Both the position numbers and the translations under genes were made by a program. Below, piece by piece: positions 23,276 through 34,288 of a DNA stretch of 64,000 bases; the first letter of the stretch is position 1, and each line of letters starts with the position of its first letter. Below the pieces are notes generated by a model, which was not told where the DNA came from, did not search any database, and worked only from the letters and a program-made list of their open reading frames with translations. The stretch lies in NCBI GenBank assembly GCA_002794775.1, contig NBAY01000042.1:124001-188000 (forward strand), written 5' to 3'. This DNA comes from Porodaedalea pini (taxonomy: Eukaryota; Basidiomycota; Agaricomycetes; Hymenochaetales; Hymenochaetaceae).

Positions 23276-23884
23276 TCAGAGCCTGCTGAACTCCTTCTGT
23301 AGTAGCTGCATCACGTCTGCCTCCTTCTTCACTCCTCCACTGTAGTCTGGTTTGTTGATAGTGGGTAGTTTTACCTCCTCCTTTTTTCCGGTAAGTATTT
23401 TGAAACAGACAGAGTAGAGTTCTGAGAATTCGTAAGTCAAGTCCATGCTGTGATTGTCATGCTTCACTATGAGCCTTAGTTTGAGGTTTGTTTTTAGCTC
23501 TCTGGTGATAGCTTGGGCAAATGCTTGGTTCAGGTCAAAGTCTCCGATTTTTCCATCCCTTTTTAGTTTCAAGCCGATCTGTCTAAATTTCTTGTTGAAT
23601 GAACCAAGGGTTTCCTGAGATCATATACCATCCTTGGCATATCGGGCAACTACTCCATAGAGATCTCCGATTCCATACTTCGGAATAGTGTTCAGATATA
23701 GGTCTACTGCCACCTTTTGGAACGCATTCCTGTTAAAGTATGAACACGTACTCAACAACCACTTAGCCATCACACCTACAAATGACGTAGATGGAGGCCG
23801 AGCGATGTAGGGACCGGTGACCAGCAGACACAAGGTGAAGAGGGGAGGAGTCAAACACATAGGCATCACAGACGATGATGTCAA
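23276..23884 (-). pseudogene. Gag-like polyprotein fragment of the LTR element
   Basis: Two frame-matched pieces separated by one stop: FQKVAVDLYLNTIPKYGIGDLYGVVARYAKDGI, then LGSFNKKFRQIGLKLKRDGKIGDFDLNQAFAQAITRELK and LRLIVKHDNHSMDLTYEFSELYSVCFKIL. The layout resembles fungal Gag capsid regions. A further Gag-like piece, FDRNGENVIQFFNDYEVVA and ELWKGLTEYTRDDWNC, is read at about 24390-24230. No Cys knuckle was found. Confidence 0.45.
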
Positions 23885-25100
23885 GAGTAAGTGCAGTAGA
23901 TTAAACGAATATCGAGGTAAGGGGTAATACAGGTGAATGAGCTACCTATATACTCAATGGCCATGTAATCATACTACTATAAAGAGGGCGACATTCCTGG
24001 GGAATGGAATGTGATGGAACATCGCAAAACATGATTACTAACGATTGGATGATGTCACCTACAACCACGTGCAAGGGTCACATGATCAATAAGTCAGGTG
24101 ATGTCAACAAATGAGCGGGGAGGGAAAGGTTCAGTGGAGGAGGGGGGGAAGGGATGTCGGCAAGGGTGAAGATGATGAAAGAAAGGGAGAAAAGGAGCAT
24201 GCACACTTGGAGTCCTAACAATTCCAGTCGTCTCTAGTGTACTCTGTGAGTCCTTTCCATAGCTCTTCCTCAGATACTGGAGCTCGACGTACTATGTCCT
24301 GGATAGCTTGGTCCTGCCCGAGGTGAGCATCTCAGGCTACCACCTCATAATCATTAAAGAACTGGATCACATTTTCCCCATTCCTGTCAAATGACATGAC
24401 ATGTCATTCACCTCATCTTAGCATAGGTACCGGTATGTGTCTGGGTTCAGGAGTGAGGGGGTTGGCTGTCCCAGGCATTTCTTGTAATATCAATCCAGGG
24501 AGCAGAAGGATTGGGGTGGTTAGGTACGGTATTGGTTCCATTGGGTTGGACCCAGATGAGACAGTCGAGCTCCTACTCCTTGTGGACGGCATTAACAGTA
24601 GTGACCCGAATGATGATGGGGTTTCTAATAGTAACCCCAATGAGGTTTGGGATATTATTGTTGAGTGTATCCTTCTTGGTGCCATTCCTAGGAGGGACTG
24701 AGCTATTTCAGTATTATCTTTAGTAGAGTCTGCTGGATCTTTGGAAAGTGTTAAGGTCTCAGTGGCGTCTTCAAATTCATCTATCTCCTCTGACTCAGGG
24801 TCTGAGGGTACCTTGCTGCTTCGCTGGGCATGTAGGGTAGTTCATCCAGATGATCGGGAGGTTGGTGCAGTGGATCCACTCGGTGTGGTGCGCTGCCTTA
24901 GCTCATATGGTGCCTGGGCGAATCCTTGAGTACAGGGTCATTTTGTGGGTAATCCTGTGTAAATACCCAATTGCTGTACTGCAGGTTGTATGATTTCTTT
25001 GTCGCTGTTCATGACTGCAGAGGATTGTCCTTAGATTTGGGGTGCAGCTGTGCTTTTCCTGATACCGGAAATGGTGTCTGTGAGACACTAAACCCTCCTT

Positions 25101-25113
25101 GCGGTGGGCTCCA
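25101..25113 (-). other. Candidate primer binding site
   Basis: On the minus strand TGGAGCCCACCGC directly follows the end of the 5' LTR. A sequence beginning TGG complementary to a tRNA 3' end (plus strand ends in CCA) is the expected primer site. The tRNA was not identified. Confidence 0.55.
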
Positions 25114-26007
25114 GATAATGAGCAACTGTGCACACTGTGAGTAAAGTATGCTGCAGGCAGGACCCCAATTACCTTGGGCAAGGTGCAAGTGTCTCTTTCA
25201 AGCAAGAGGGGCAACAGACAGACCAACTCTGATACACAGAAGTAGCCCAGAGGCACACCGAGTACAAAGAGGAATGCTTCAAATGTCTCTGCATCAGACT
25301 GGTGGTGACCGAGAGTGACACACCCTATCCGAGTGGTATCTGGGCATGATGTGGATGAGGAGAACCAGTCCAAGGCGGGCTGTCGGTTTGTCTGAGTATA
25401 GTTTGGGAGCATTCCAGGTTACTGGTTTGGACTCAGTATGGTCACAATAAAGAAATCTAGTCTGAAGGGGAACTGGTATTCTTCCTCTACAGGCATCTTT
25501 CCTAAATACATATTGGGGCTACCAAGTCATAATCTACCAATCCCAAATCACGCACTCGGTCCCACCAAGACATGGTCTTGTCACCCCACATCTGAGTTGG
25601 GGGAGCAGATACTTCCTAGCGAGATCATGTATCTGTCCACCCAGTCCCTTGGCCTCTTATGATGTGCTTTAGTCACCTGGATGCTCAGCCCCCAAGACAA
25701 TGTGCTGGCCTTGTAGTCATGGATTTGCGTCCTGACCCTTGTTCCTCACATTTGGGGTAGTGGGTACTGGCGCCTGCATTCAGGGGTCCTGAGTCATCTC
25801 AGACGTTCACTTGGAAGATGCTCTGGTGCTCATCCCTTCGGAGTGTGTTTTCCTGGATGCCAGATCGGGGGTGGATAATGGAGAGAGATGAGGGAGTAAT
25901 GGATGCCACTCCTGGGAGAGGAGTGCAGGCACATAGATATATCATACTGGAGACTTGGAGCATGTGTTCATTGGAGGAGGTGCGCTAGTGAGGGTGCCCT
26001 TCGTACA
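25114..26007 (-). repeat. 5' LTR
   Basis: 894-bp copy of the 20253-21147 repeat, one base shorter (one C missing near 25279), a few percent diverged, ending TTCGTACA. Confidence 0.8.
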
Positions 26008-26396
26008 ATGGTATTTTTTATTTGAGAAAAAATGATGAAGAAATGATAGAAAAAGAAAAGGAAAAAGTGGTGTTACAAGGACCGGTCCATGACTGTATTC
26101 CTGTTAGTCCCAAACTACTCCAGCTAGACAGTACTATGGTTGGTAGCGGCTAAAGCCAACAACTGAGATCACATGAATTTCCAACTCTATCTAGTCACTC
26201 AATACACTTTATTTAGCCCTGAAACTGCACATACATATAAATACAGTGCATAGCAACAGAACTTGTTGATCAGATTTTTTTTTTCTAATGTTTCAAAAAA
26301 TTTGGTACCCAAGTTTGTTACAAATATTAAAATAATTAAAAATCATTTTATTTTATTATGCAATCAGTCCAAAAAAGGGAATTTACACGAGATCAG
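26008..26396. other. AT-rich spacer
   Basis: About 390 bases between the LTR element and the foldback element. No gene or repeat recognised. Confidence 0.4.
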
Positions 26397-27254
26397 CATT
26401 ACAGCCATTTTCATAAGTCCTGTGACATGTGCATGTCACGTGAAGTGAGCCACGTCAGAGCCAAAATGTCGAAAAATTAGAATGAATGCCTATTTTCTCT
26501 GTAAATTCTGCACAGTACCCACTCATTAAGTACTCAAAAAAAAGGCATGGTTCTCAGGAGAAGAAATATGTAAAATAGGGAGCAATAAATTGACTGTGTA
26601 GGTGGGTGGAGATCAAACAAGTGCAGCTGGTCTGTTCTCTCACACATTTCCACTGAGATTCAAAAATTATGGCTCCCCTACATCTATCTATAAAATTCTT
26701 TCCTGTGTCTGTAAATTAAGTATATGACTATACCAACATCTCCTGAAAGTTTGAAGCCAATCCATTCAGTATTCATGGTGCAGCAGCAAGATTTGTGTTC
26801 TACTCTGCAAGACCTGTTATGAAAAAAGAAGGGTGGAAAGAGCTTGAAGTGGAACACAAATCTTGCTGCTGCACCATGAATACTGAATGGATTGGCTTCA
26901 AACTTTCAGGAGATGTTGGTATAGTCATATACTTAATTTACAGACACAGGAAAGAATTTTATAGATAGATGTAGGGGAGCCATAATTTTTGAATCTCAGT
27001 GGAAATGTGTGAGAGAACAGACCAGCTGCACTTGTTTGATCTCCACCTGCCTACACAGTCAATTTATTGCTCCCTATTTTACATATTTCTTCTCCTGAGA
27101 ACCGTGCCTTTTTTTTGAGTACTTAATGAGCAGGTACTGTGCAGAATTCACAGAGAAAATAGGCATTCATTCTAATTTTTCGACATTTTGGCTCTGACGC
27201 GGCTCACTTCACGTGACATGCACGTGTCGCAGGACTTATGAAAAAGGCTGTAAT
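26397..27254. mobile_element. 858-bp foldback element (two ~407-bp inverted arms)
   Basis: The left arm (26397-26804) is repeated almost perfectly as its reverse complement (26849-27254) around a 44-base spacer, so a single strand could form a hairpin of about 400 bp. A single diverged arm of the same family lies at 8117-8545. No reading frame of consequence. The very high arm-to-arm identity suggests recent formation or gene conversion between arms. Confidence 0.88.
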
Positions 27255-27599
27255 TTGATTTTTTTCGGATTTTTTTTTGGAAAAGTTTGTTACAAATTGA
27301 TGGGAGATCAAAAACCTCGGATTCATGCATATCTTCCTTACTTCTATTACAGAAAAAAATTCTCAGACTTTCAAACTCAAAACTCGGGGCCGGGTGGAGT
27401 TGATGGGATGTGCCGCTACCAACCATAGGCTCGTCGCCTGATTTCTTCGTGAGTCTTACCCATCGCTTCGACTCATGCGACTTCACATTTCACAACGGAT
27501 TGGTAATGCTGCACCTTGCCGAGTCCAGGCATATGTACTTGTCTTCGTCTACTCGCAGTACTGCATTCAGGTACATCATTATACACTATTCTTCATTCG
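27255..27599. other. Intergenic
   Basis: 345 bases between the foldback element and the end of the ubiquitin hydrolase gene. AT-rich at the left, nothing recognised. Confidence 0.4.
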
Positions 27600-28747
27600 T
27601 CAAGCCTCCGGAGGAGCTAAAGCAATCATATTCAAATTGACACTGTCCGACTGTGAAAGGAATCTCTCCTTCACAAGCGCGGCGACATCCTGACTCCCAA
27701 ATAATTTAAGTGTCCTCGATAACGAGACAACCGACGAGGCCTACCTTGAGAAGGTTCTCACTTAGGCCTCTATCGATTGGACCCGCACGTCGTCCATCCA
27801 GTTCCACAAGGCGCCGTCCGTCCACACCCTTCGGTTTCCCAGGTTGCTCGCTTGGTGCTTGCACAAAACAGGTATAATGGTAGTCCGTGTCAAGGTTTAG
27901 CGGAACTGCACTTTGTCCTGTGTTCGCTTCAGCAGCGTGGATATCTGCAAATAGCGGTGTGGTCTCGAGCAAGTTCGCTCTCTCGAAGGGGATCTTCTCT
28001 TTCAAAGCACGAAATGTACTTAGTCTGACCTGCATCACTGACATAGTACGAAGTCCGATACCTTTGCATTGTTCAATGAACTTTGCCAGAGGGCTTTCGG
28101 GGGTCACTGTGACTCGCGACTTTCATATCACATCTTTAGTATGCGTATATTTAATACTTTCAAAGCACGCTCACATTCATTAAGGCGTGAAGGAGCCCTA
28201 TAGTACCGCACGCATTCGAAATCTGTCACAGTGGTAAGGTAGCTTTGCTTTGTTCATCTTTATTGAGAACTTGCCGTCTGCTTCACCCAGATTACGGTAG
28301 GATCAACAGGAGGAAGCTTCCCTGCCTCAATCTCTCCATCTTCCTCCTTCCTCTTTGCTTCATAGGCTTCCGTGAGCGGGAACAGAAGAACTACAGCCTT
28401 CACAGGCTGTGGCACCATCGCTAGGAGCTTTCCGCAAAGGAGTGTTCAGCTAACCATACAATTCTGAGCGATGCATGGATCGGCACTGTACCTCATCGTC
28501 TAGCCCATAAACATCCGTGAACACATCTTGCGATAGGACAAGCCCTACTTTACGAGACCACTGCACCATATTTTATTTTGAACCTGAGTGTGTGCTATTC
28601 TTAACAGTCACAACCCGAGACGCGTACACTGTTCAAAACCTGATATCGATGCATAATCAGCCAATAAGACATATGAGATTGCTATATTTGTATACTCACA
28701 TCTGGGTTGCTTTCCAGCGGTACCCATCTTGCGTTTCTTTCTGCCAT
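27600..28747 (-). CDS. Ubiquitin carboxyl-terminal hydrolase, UCH (peptidase C12) family
   Basis: A small cysteine protease that removes adducts from the ubiquitin C-terminus, close to yeast Yuh1 and animal UCHL3. Exons can be joined in frame from MAERNARWVPLESNPD (28747-28700). They run through SQDVFTDVYGLDDE, LLAMVPQPVKAVVLLFPLTEAYE, WVKQT/ISNACGTIGLLHALMN and ERANLLETTPLFADIHAAEANTGQSA, to the C-terminus VNLNMIALAPPEA and TGA. The catalytic set is complete: oxyanion Gln (VKQT), Cys (NACGTIG), His (DYHYTCFV) and Asp (ELDGRR). The intron between the Gln and Cys exons starts with GC, not GT (gcaagttctc...gacag). The gene looks functional despite being walled in by repeats and downstream of ZPR1 on the same strand. 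Confidence 0.88.
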
Positions 28748-28951
28748 CTGTTGTCAAAGTGTTCCACAGAGCTACTTGGCTCATCGATATGGTTGTACGA
28801 TTGAAAGACACCGAATTTCGGATGAGGTCACGGTGGAGCGACATATACTTAATCAGGCTCAAAGAATACGTAAGTATTACACAATAACATGTACATGTAA
28901 TATTGTAAGTATTTATATACGGTATCGCGTCAAGTGAATCTCTTCACGACG

Positions 28952-30761
28952 TTAATTCTTTCCCTCTTCCTTCTTTGCCTCCTCTTCATAACCTTCCACC
29001 TTCATGTCATTCAAACCGAGGTCTTCATTTTGATCCCAAGTCCGCTCGAATAATTCTATGGTCATATTCGGATCTGGATCCGGAGCATACAGATTTTGAA
29101 TGTATGAGTTTGCCAGCGGGTCTTCTAAGATGACAGTAAACGGGCGCTCAGCCGCTTTGACCTTCATTCCAAACAGATGATAGATATTAAAATTGAATAT
29201 ATCGAAATGAGAGGGAAAAAATGACGCACAGCCTTTAAATCAGCCAGAAACTTCTCGAAGATTTTCCTGTCATCAGTAACCGAGTCACCCGACGCAAACA
29301 CTTTCTCTGACAGCTCTTCGTATACTTGATCCAGGAGCCCCTCGAGGGTCGTGAACCGGCCGCCAAGGGTGCCTGCATGTAGAACAAGATCTATTTCAGG
29401 GATCTTTAGTCCACATGATTCGCTCTATGAAGACCTGTCATCAAAACCCTTTCGTACTTATACATAATATAAGCCGTACCTTCAAAATATCGCGGCTGAG
29501 ATCTTCTTGGTCCTCGACTTTCAGAGTTATCCGCTTCCCCTTATCGGATATTGCAGATCCCGATTTTACTTCATTGTCTCGGTAGCCGCAGTGCTCACAG
29601 TTCGTAGACATAATAAGAATGTCCTAGGGGAGAGTTATAAAAATTTTGCGCAGGGGTAAATGAAATGAAGCATGCCTTGAAATACGGGATGTTGACTTTC
29701 TTCATCAGAGTATCCAGCGGAGCACCACAGCTTGAACATGTTCCTGGGAAGACAAAGATTTCTTCGTTTTTTCCTTCGAGCCCTCCACCAAGCACCTCTT
29801 CTGCTTGCTCTTTACTCGCCAGTTTTGTTGGTTCAGATGAAATGTCTCCCGAACTCGTTGCATCGATCGACCCATCTGGGGCAGCGAGACCGAGCTCAAT
29901 GTTCTGTTGGCGTGTGCGGTTGTACGTCCGTAAGTTCCATTTGGGATCAGCCATAGAACCCACGAACTCGATGAAAGAATTGCCTGAGGGGTCGTCGAGC
30001 TTCACCGTGAAGGGTTCCATAGGCAGGTCTTTCTCAGACGCTTTTTCTTTCACAAAGGCGGCAGCTTCTTCTTCATTAGCCTCATTGTTCTCATCTCCGA
30101 GGATTGCTTTGAACGCATCAAGGATACTCTCGATCTTTTTGTATGCTTCCTCGGCTTGTATGCGCCGAAGCGGCTGGTCCGCAGAGAGGTCGGTGATCAC
30201 GTCGCGTAGAAGACCCTCGACGGTCGTGAGCTGTCCCTTGCCTGGCGGGATTGTAAATTCATATTCCGGGATATTAATGGTGCATGTCGAGGATTTTACT
30301 AGCTGTCGATCAAGGTCTTTACGAGAAAGGATGCGGACAGTGTACGCCGTCCCATGCTCTGGAGGAATGGAGGTCGATAATTGATGATGGTATAAGAAAC
30401 TCAAAACACTCACCCCTAATAACCCCAGCAGACTGTACCTCATTATTTTGCCATCCACAATGCTCGCATCGGAAAGACATCACTATTACCTCCCGAAAAT
30501 ATGGAATCGAGGTCAGGAGCAATCGGGTGGTTCCCTGAGGGAAGTCAATATATGCGTCCCCAAACCATTTAATAACGACGACTAGCAGCGCACGTTCTGA
30601 TGACAGTTCATACAGAGAGATTCTATCTCTTGGACCGTATTCTCCTCGTCGGCGTCGGGTGAATCAGTCTTTCGAAGCGTCTCATCCATGACTTCCGAGG
30701 CGTTCCCTGTGTTCTCGACGACATCGCCGATCGCGGGGAAGAGCTCCTTATTTGTCGCCAT
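28952..30761 (-). CDS. ZPR1: Zinc-finger protein ZPR1
   Basis: ZPR1 is a conserved eukaryotic protein that binds and helps fold translation elongation factor eEF1A and shuttles to the nucleus. The two ZPR1 modules are both visible. The first zinc finger is CMNCHQN...[18 protein letters not shown], followed by its jelly-roll domain. The second is [21 protein letters not shown]...[17 protein letters not shown], with [21 protein letters not shown] after it. All eight Cys ligands are present. Start [20 protein letters not shown] at 30761. Short introns (for example at the Gly of VIRG/EHGTAY) join in frame, and the acidic C-terminus [11 protein letters not shown] ends at 28952. The Helitron-like 3' end lies only about 200 bases upstream of the start codon, inside what must be the promoter. 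Confidence 0.92.
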
Positions 30762-30963
30762 TGTTCGAAGATCACTAAGCAATTCTTTACGGGTTGTATG
30801 ATGTCTAGTAGATATGGATGTGTGCTGGAGAACTTCAGGCAAGAGTGAGTTTGTAGATGCATTTATGTGTGTGGAGAAAGAAAAGTTACGCTTAGTCACG
30901 CCCTCGTGGCTTCCGGAACATCCGATATATCGGTACATTTCTCTTTCTCGTTTTGAACATTAA
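30762..30963 (-). promoter_or_regulatory. Remaining ZPR1 upstream region
   Basis: About 200 bases of non-repeat DNA between the ZPR1 start and the Helitron-like terminus. Any ZPR1 core promoter must be here or within the element. No clear TATA box. Confidence 0.35.
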
Positions 30964-31300
30964 CCAGCTGAAGTCCCGGCTTCACCGGGACTTTGCTTCA
31001 AACGCAGTGCTTAGATCCATCCCGGCTTTGCCAGGACTTGTTTTTTTTAAATGCAATGCTTAGATCCATCCTGGCTTCGCCCAGACTTGTTTTTTTAAAT
31101 GCAATGCTTAGATCCATCCTGGCTTCGCCAGGAATTGTTTTTTTAAACACAATGCTTAGATCCATCCTGGCTTCACCAGGAATTGTTTTTTTAAACACAA
31201 TGCTTAGATCAATCCTGGCTTTGCCAGGACTTGCTTTTTTAAATGCAATGCTTGGATCCATCCTAGCTTCGCCAAGACTTGGGTTTAAACACAGTGCTCA
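30964..31300 (-). repeat. Six ~48-bp hairpin units plus terminal hairpin (copy 2)
   Basis: The repeating unit is ATCCTGGCTTCGCCAGGAxTTGTTTTTTTAAAxxCAATGCTTAG, with a perfect or near-perfect inverted repeat in each unit. Because 48 is divisible by three, both strands stay open in repeating frames; these are not genes. Confidence 0.88.
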
Positions 31301-31949
31301 TATTGTTAGGCAGAGGCTTGGGTGGGCTCAAGTGAGGTGGCCTGGGCTGACTGTCATCTGGGACATGCTATACTCGAGCAAGAACTCAGGACATGCTATA
31401 CTCAGGCTAGGTTGTCATGGAGGTAAGAGGATTAATATAACATATACTACTACAGGAGGGGAGATGTGGTCTCACCTAGGTCGTCATAGAGGTAAGAGGA
31501 AAAGCAGAACAGGTGTTCATACAATTCCTGCTTCCCTCTTAAGCTCAGGACCTGTGAGACCATATTATCTAAGAACTATATAGTTTATGTAATGGAACAA
31601 ATGAAGGTCACATCTGATGGAGTGAGTGTGGGAAGGATTGTGGTTGACATAAGCATGGGAACTTATTACATAGCATGGTTCGGCATTGAAAGGAAAGTGA
31701 TTAAGATGAATGCGCAATATTAAAGGAAAAGGGGGATGGATTAAAATCAAAATAAGTGGAAAGTTTGAGTCCTAACACATATCTATTCTAGCTTTATCTA
31801 AGTTCTACAGGCAATATACAGGTGGGTATAAGTGATAGCTGAGTCATGTGCAAGCTTTATGCAGCAACTTCCAGCCAAACTGGTGCACATGACTTAGACT
31901 TCACTTACACCTACCTGTATTATCTTAGTCTGTCTGGAAGAAACTTGAA

Positions 31950-32850
31950 TTTTATTGTGAAATTCTAATTACACTAAAGCCTCACTAAATACAATATTGG
32001 TTGTCACATTATGTCAGTTGCACATGTGTAAGGACAGGTGTAGTAAGCTTATTACTAATATGTACAATCCTTTCTTTTGTTCCTGCACATTTCTGCTTAC
32101 TGTGGGTTTCACAACTAATGATAGTCTGTGAATATCATAAAAGTGTTTTGGAAAGTCATGTGGCAATCGGCACTGCTGATCAACACCCAGATTTATTGAG
32201 TTTCTGATGTTAACTTGATTTATAATCTATGTTGGTCAGCCTTCCCAGGGCTGTGATTGGTCCATTGGTGCCAGAATAGTCAGAACAACAATCTCACCTG
32301 ATCTCGCTTTGAAGCTGTGACTACCTGTGAAACATTCCTTTCATTTTCTGACTGTCATTATTTGTGAAAAACACAGTAACTTGCAACTTCTACAGTTATA
32401 GACAGTCATATTGTAGATCTCTCTTCCTCAATGTTTTCTGGAATGATGCTCAGTGCTGTAGGATGAGGATCATGTAGGAATTCAATGCTTAAACAAAGAT
32501 TTCCCTTGCTGACTTTTTCTCTGGAGGCTCTGACTTACTTACTTAGAGTACTGCTTTCAACCTTATATTGTACTTCACTATAATCTTCAGCCTTGCTGCA
32601 AGTTATGCTCCTATGTTCTCAGCTTCATGTATCACCTTATTTTTCCTTGGGACATCCATTGGAGTGAGTCCTAATATAAAATAAAGGCCCTGTGCTGTCT
32701 TATATGTGCAAACTATTTTTTCATCATCAAGGAAGCTCAAATTAGTTGATGTGATCTGGCAATTTATACACTGATACTCATGGGGAAGATGACATATTAA
32801 ATTTCTAATTAGATTTAAATTTTTAATGATTTTTCCGATTTTGTTCAAGT
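31950..32850 (-). pseudogene. Helicase remnant of Helitron-like copy 2
   Basis: The minus strand reads MNKIGKIIKNLNLIRNLICHLPHEYQCINCQITS and TYKTAQGLYFILGLTPMDVPRKNKVIHEAE, homologous to 19157 onwards in copy 1, then stop-riddled sequence to VTTNIVFSEALV near 31970. The HGQLxVAL motif present in copy 1 is deleted here. Confidence 0.6.
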
Positions 32851-33403
32851 GAGAAATGGGTTGTCTGAGCTCAAAGTGTTGTGTATATGCTGCCGCTTTG
32901 AGTGATCTGCAGAGTTGCTGCTTTGAGCAATTTGCAGAGTTGCTGGCTTGAGTGATCTGTGAGATGCCACTTTGAGAGTGTTTTGTGATCTGCAGCTGGA
33001 GTTGCCTTTGGGGGGGGGGTACTGTAATAAAAGGTGCAAAAGCAGCAGAGAGAAGGCTGATTAATAGTGACTAATAGTGACAAATTTTAGTCAGAATTTG
33101 TCAGTTTTAGTCAGAATTAGTCAGAATTAGTCATTTCTGATGGTGGCTGTGGGTTTATGAGCGAAACAACAAAACTAACGAACTTGACAAAGGAAAACAA
33201 AACAACAAAAAAAAAGAACTAAAACTATCTGGGGAAATTCAATAGTGAGGGGTGGCCGCTGACAGGCTTTAGAGAATAATTATGGCAGCGTGGACAGCCA
33301 GAGGGTCAAAGTAGTGGGAGGGGAGGAGATAACGTAGAAACGTCGGTCTGTCTAATAGGAGACAAATAACGCAAGAGAATAGGCGAGAGGAGGGGCGGGG
33401 TTA

Positions 33404-34229
33404 AAGAGTAGGAGGCATGAGAAGAGGTGCCGTGAGACATTGCAAGAATAGTTGAGCGAGTAGGTGGTACTGGGGGTGGTGAAGGGGGAAATGCCAGAAG
33501 GCGTGGTCGAGGGGGAGAGGCCAGAGGTGGAGGCAGTGGGGATGGAGGCGCTGGTCGAGGGCATGGACAGAACTGAGTGGCTGCTGGCCCATATACATGG
33601 GGCGCGGTTGTTGGGTGTAGTGCCCATTAGCGTTGAAGCCATTGGGCTGAGACAACTGGTTGGCCAGGGTGAGGCCACTGGGCTTGTGGGGCGAGGAATG
33701 GTACGGGAGATGGCGGGGATGACAGAGGTGGCGGCGAAGGCAAGGGGCCTGCCAGAGCCAGTGGTGAGTCCATGATGAATTCCACTGACATAGGGGAGGA
33801 GGCAGTGGATGGGGTTAATTGAAGTTTTCGCCATTGGAAGGCGGTAATAGCTTGATGGGCATCGATAAGAAGGGCGACGCATTCGCAGGCACGTATAATG
33901 CGACAATGGTGTAAGGAGCGCTTGGAGGGGCACTTAGAATGGCGCTGTCGACGGACAGGAGGAATGATTCGAAGACATAGGGATGGGGGGTGACACAGAG
34001 GCATCACCACGGATGCTCGAAGCTGTACGATCGCAGACAGAATGCAATCAAGTACGAGGTTGAAGCAGAGGATGGTGCAAGTAGGAGACATCAGGGAGAT
34101 CAGATGGACCGATAGACGAGCACACAGAACGTGTTGTAGAGTGGAGGGCAAGGGTCTCACTTTCCCATGGTGGGATGATGGGAGTAAGAGATCAAGTGGC
34201 AGTGGGCAAAAGGGCCTTCGTCGGTTCAA
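33404..34229 (-). other. Possible degraded gene, unrecognised
   Basis: All three minus frames are open for long stretches, with Pro/Ser-rich and Gln/Asn-rich translations. The most natural-looking are HHCRIIRACECVALLIDAHQAITAFQWRK and, in another frame, QLSQPNGFNANGHYTQQPRPMYMGQQPLS. This could be a disordered regulator with introns or a relic of one. No domain recognised. Confidence 0.25.
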
Positions 34230-34288
34230 TATTAAGATAAGATATTAAGATCAATATGGCTGTGATAATCACGAAACCTATATCTAAA

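Larger units (their letters stand above)
20253..26007 (-). mobile_element. LTR retrotransposon, minus orientation, no recognisable pol
   Basis: Two direct repeats of about 895 bp (20253-21147 and 25114-26007) flank about 4 kb. The right repeat is bordered internally by a TGG-starting sequence that would base-pair with a tRNA 3' end (plus strand gcggtgggctcca, 25101-25113). This makes it the primer binding site and sets the orientation to minus. The internal sequence holds Gag-like fragments but nothing resembling protease, reverse transcriptase or integrase, so the element is non-autonomous or internally deleted. A 178-bp MITE is inserted at 22762. The LTRs differ by a few percent, so the insertion is not recent. 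No clear 5-bp target duplication (left TAGGT, right ATGGT). Confidence 0.78.
30964..33170 (-). mobile_element. Helitron-like element, copy 2, degenerate
   Basis: Inverted relative to copy 1. On the minus strand it reads from Gly/Thr-rich and ctcaaagcggc-like repeats (about 33130-32880) through a helicase remnant to six ~48-bp hairpin units and a terminal hairpin, ending CTGG (30967-30964) followed by T. It lacks the 2.25-kb interruption of copy 1 but has lost part of the helicase core (near 32030). Left (5') boundary uncertain; a run of ten G lies at 33012-33021. Confidence 0.65.

Noticed and set aside
20248..26012. 5-bp target duplication around the LTR element
   Set aside because: The left flank TAGGT and right flank ATGGT match at only three of five positions, so a duplication is not demonstrated.
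30964..31300. CRISPR-like array
   Set aside because: Units are contiguous hairpins without unique spacers, in a eukaryotic mobile-element end.
30993..31583. Long open frames on both strands with a repeating 16-residue unit (FKKTIPGEARMDLSIV-like)
   Set aside because: They are translations of the 48-bp hairpin repeat array at the Helitron-like terminus; 48 is a multiple of three, so frames stay open on both strands without coding.
16450..33170. One giant 16.7-kb transposon with terminal inverted repeats (Maverick- or Starship-like)
   Set aside because: Each inverted end continues into its own helicase remnant and its own 3' hairpin terminus, so two inverted copies explain it better. No polymerase, integrase, capsid or tyrosine recombinase gene lies between.
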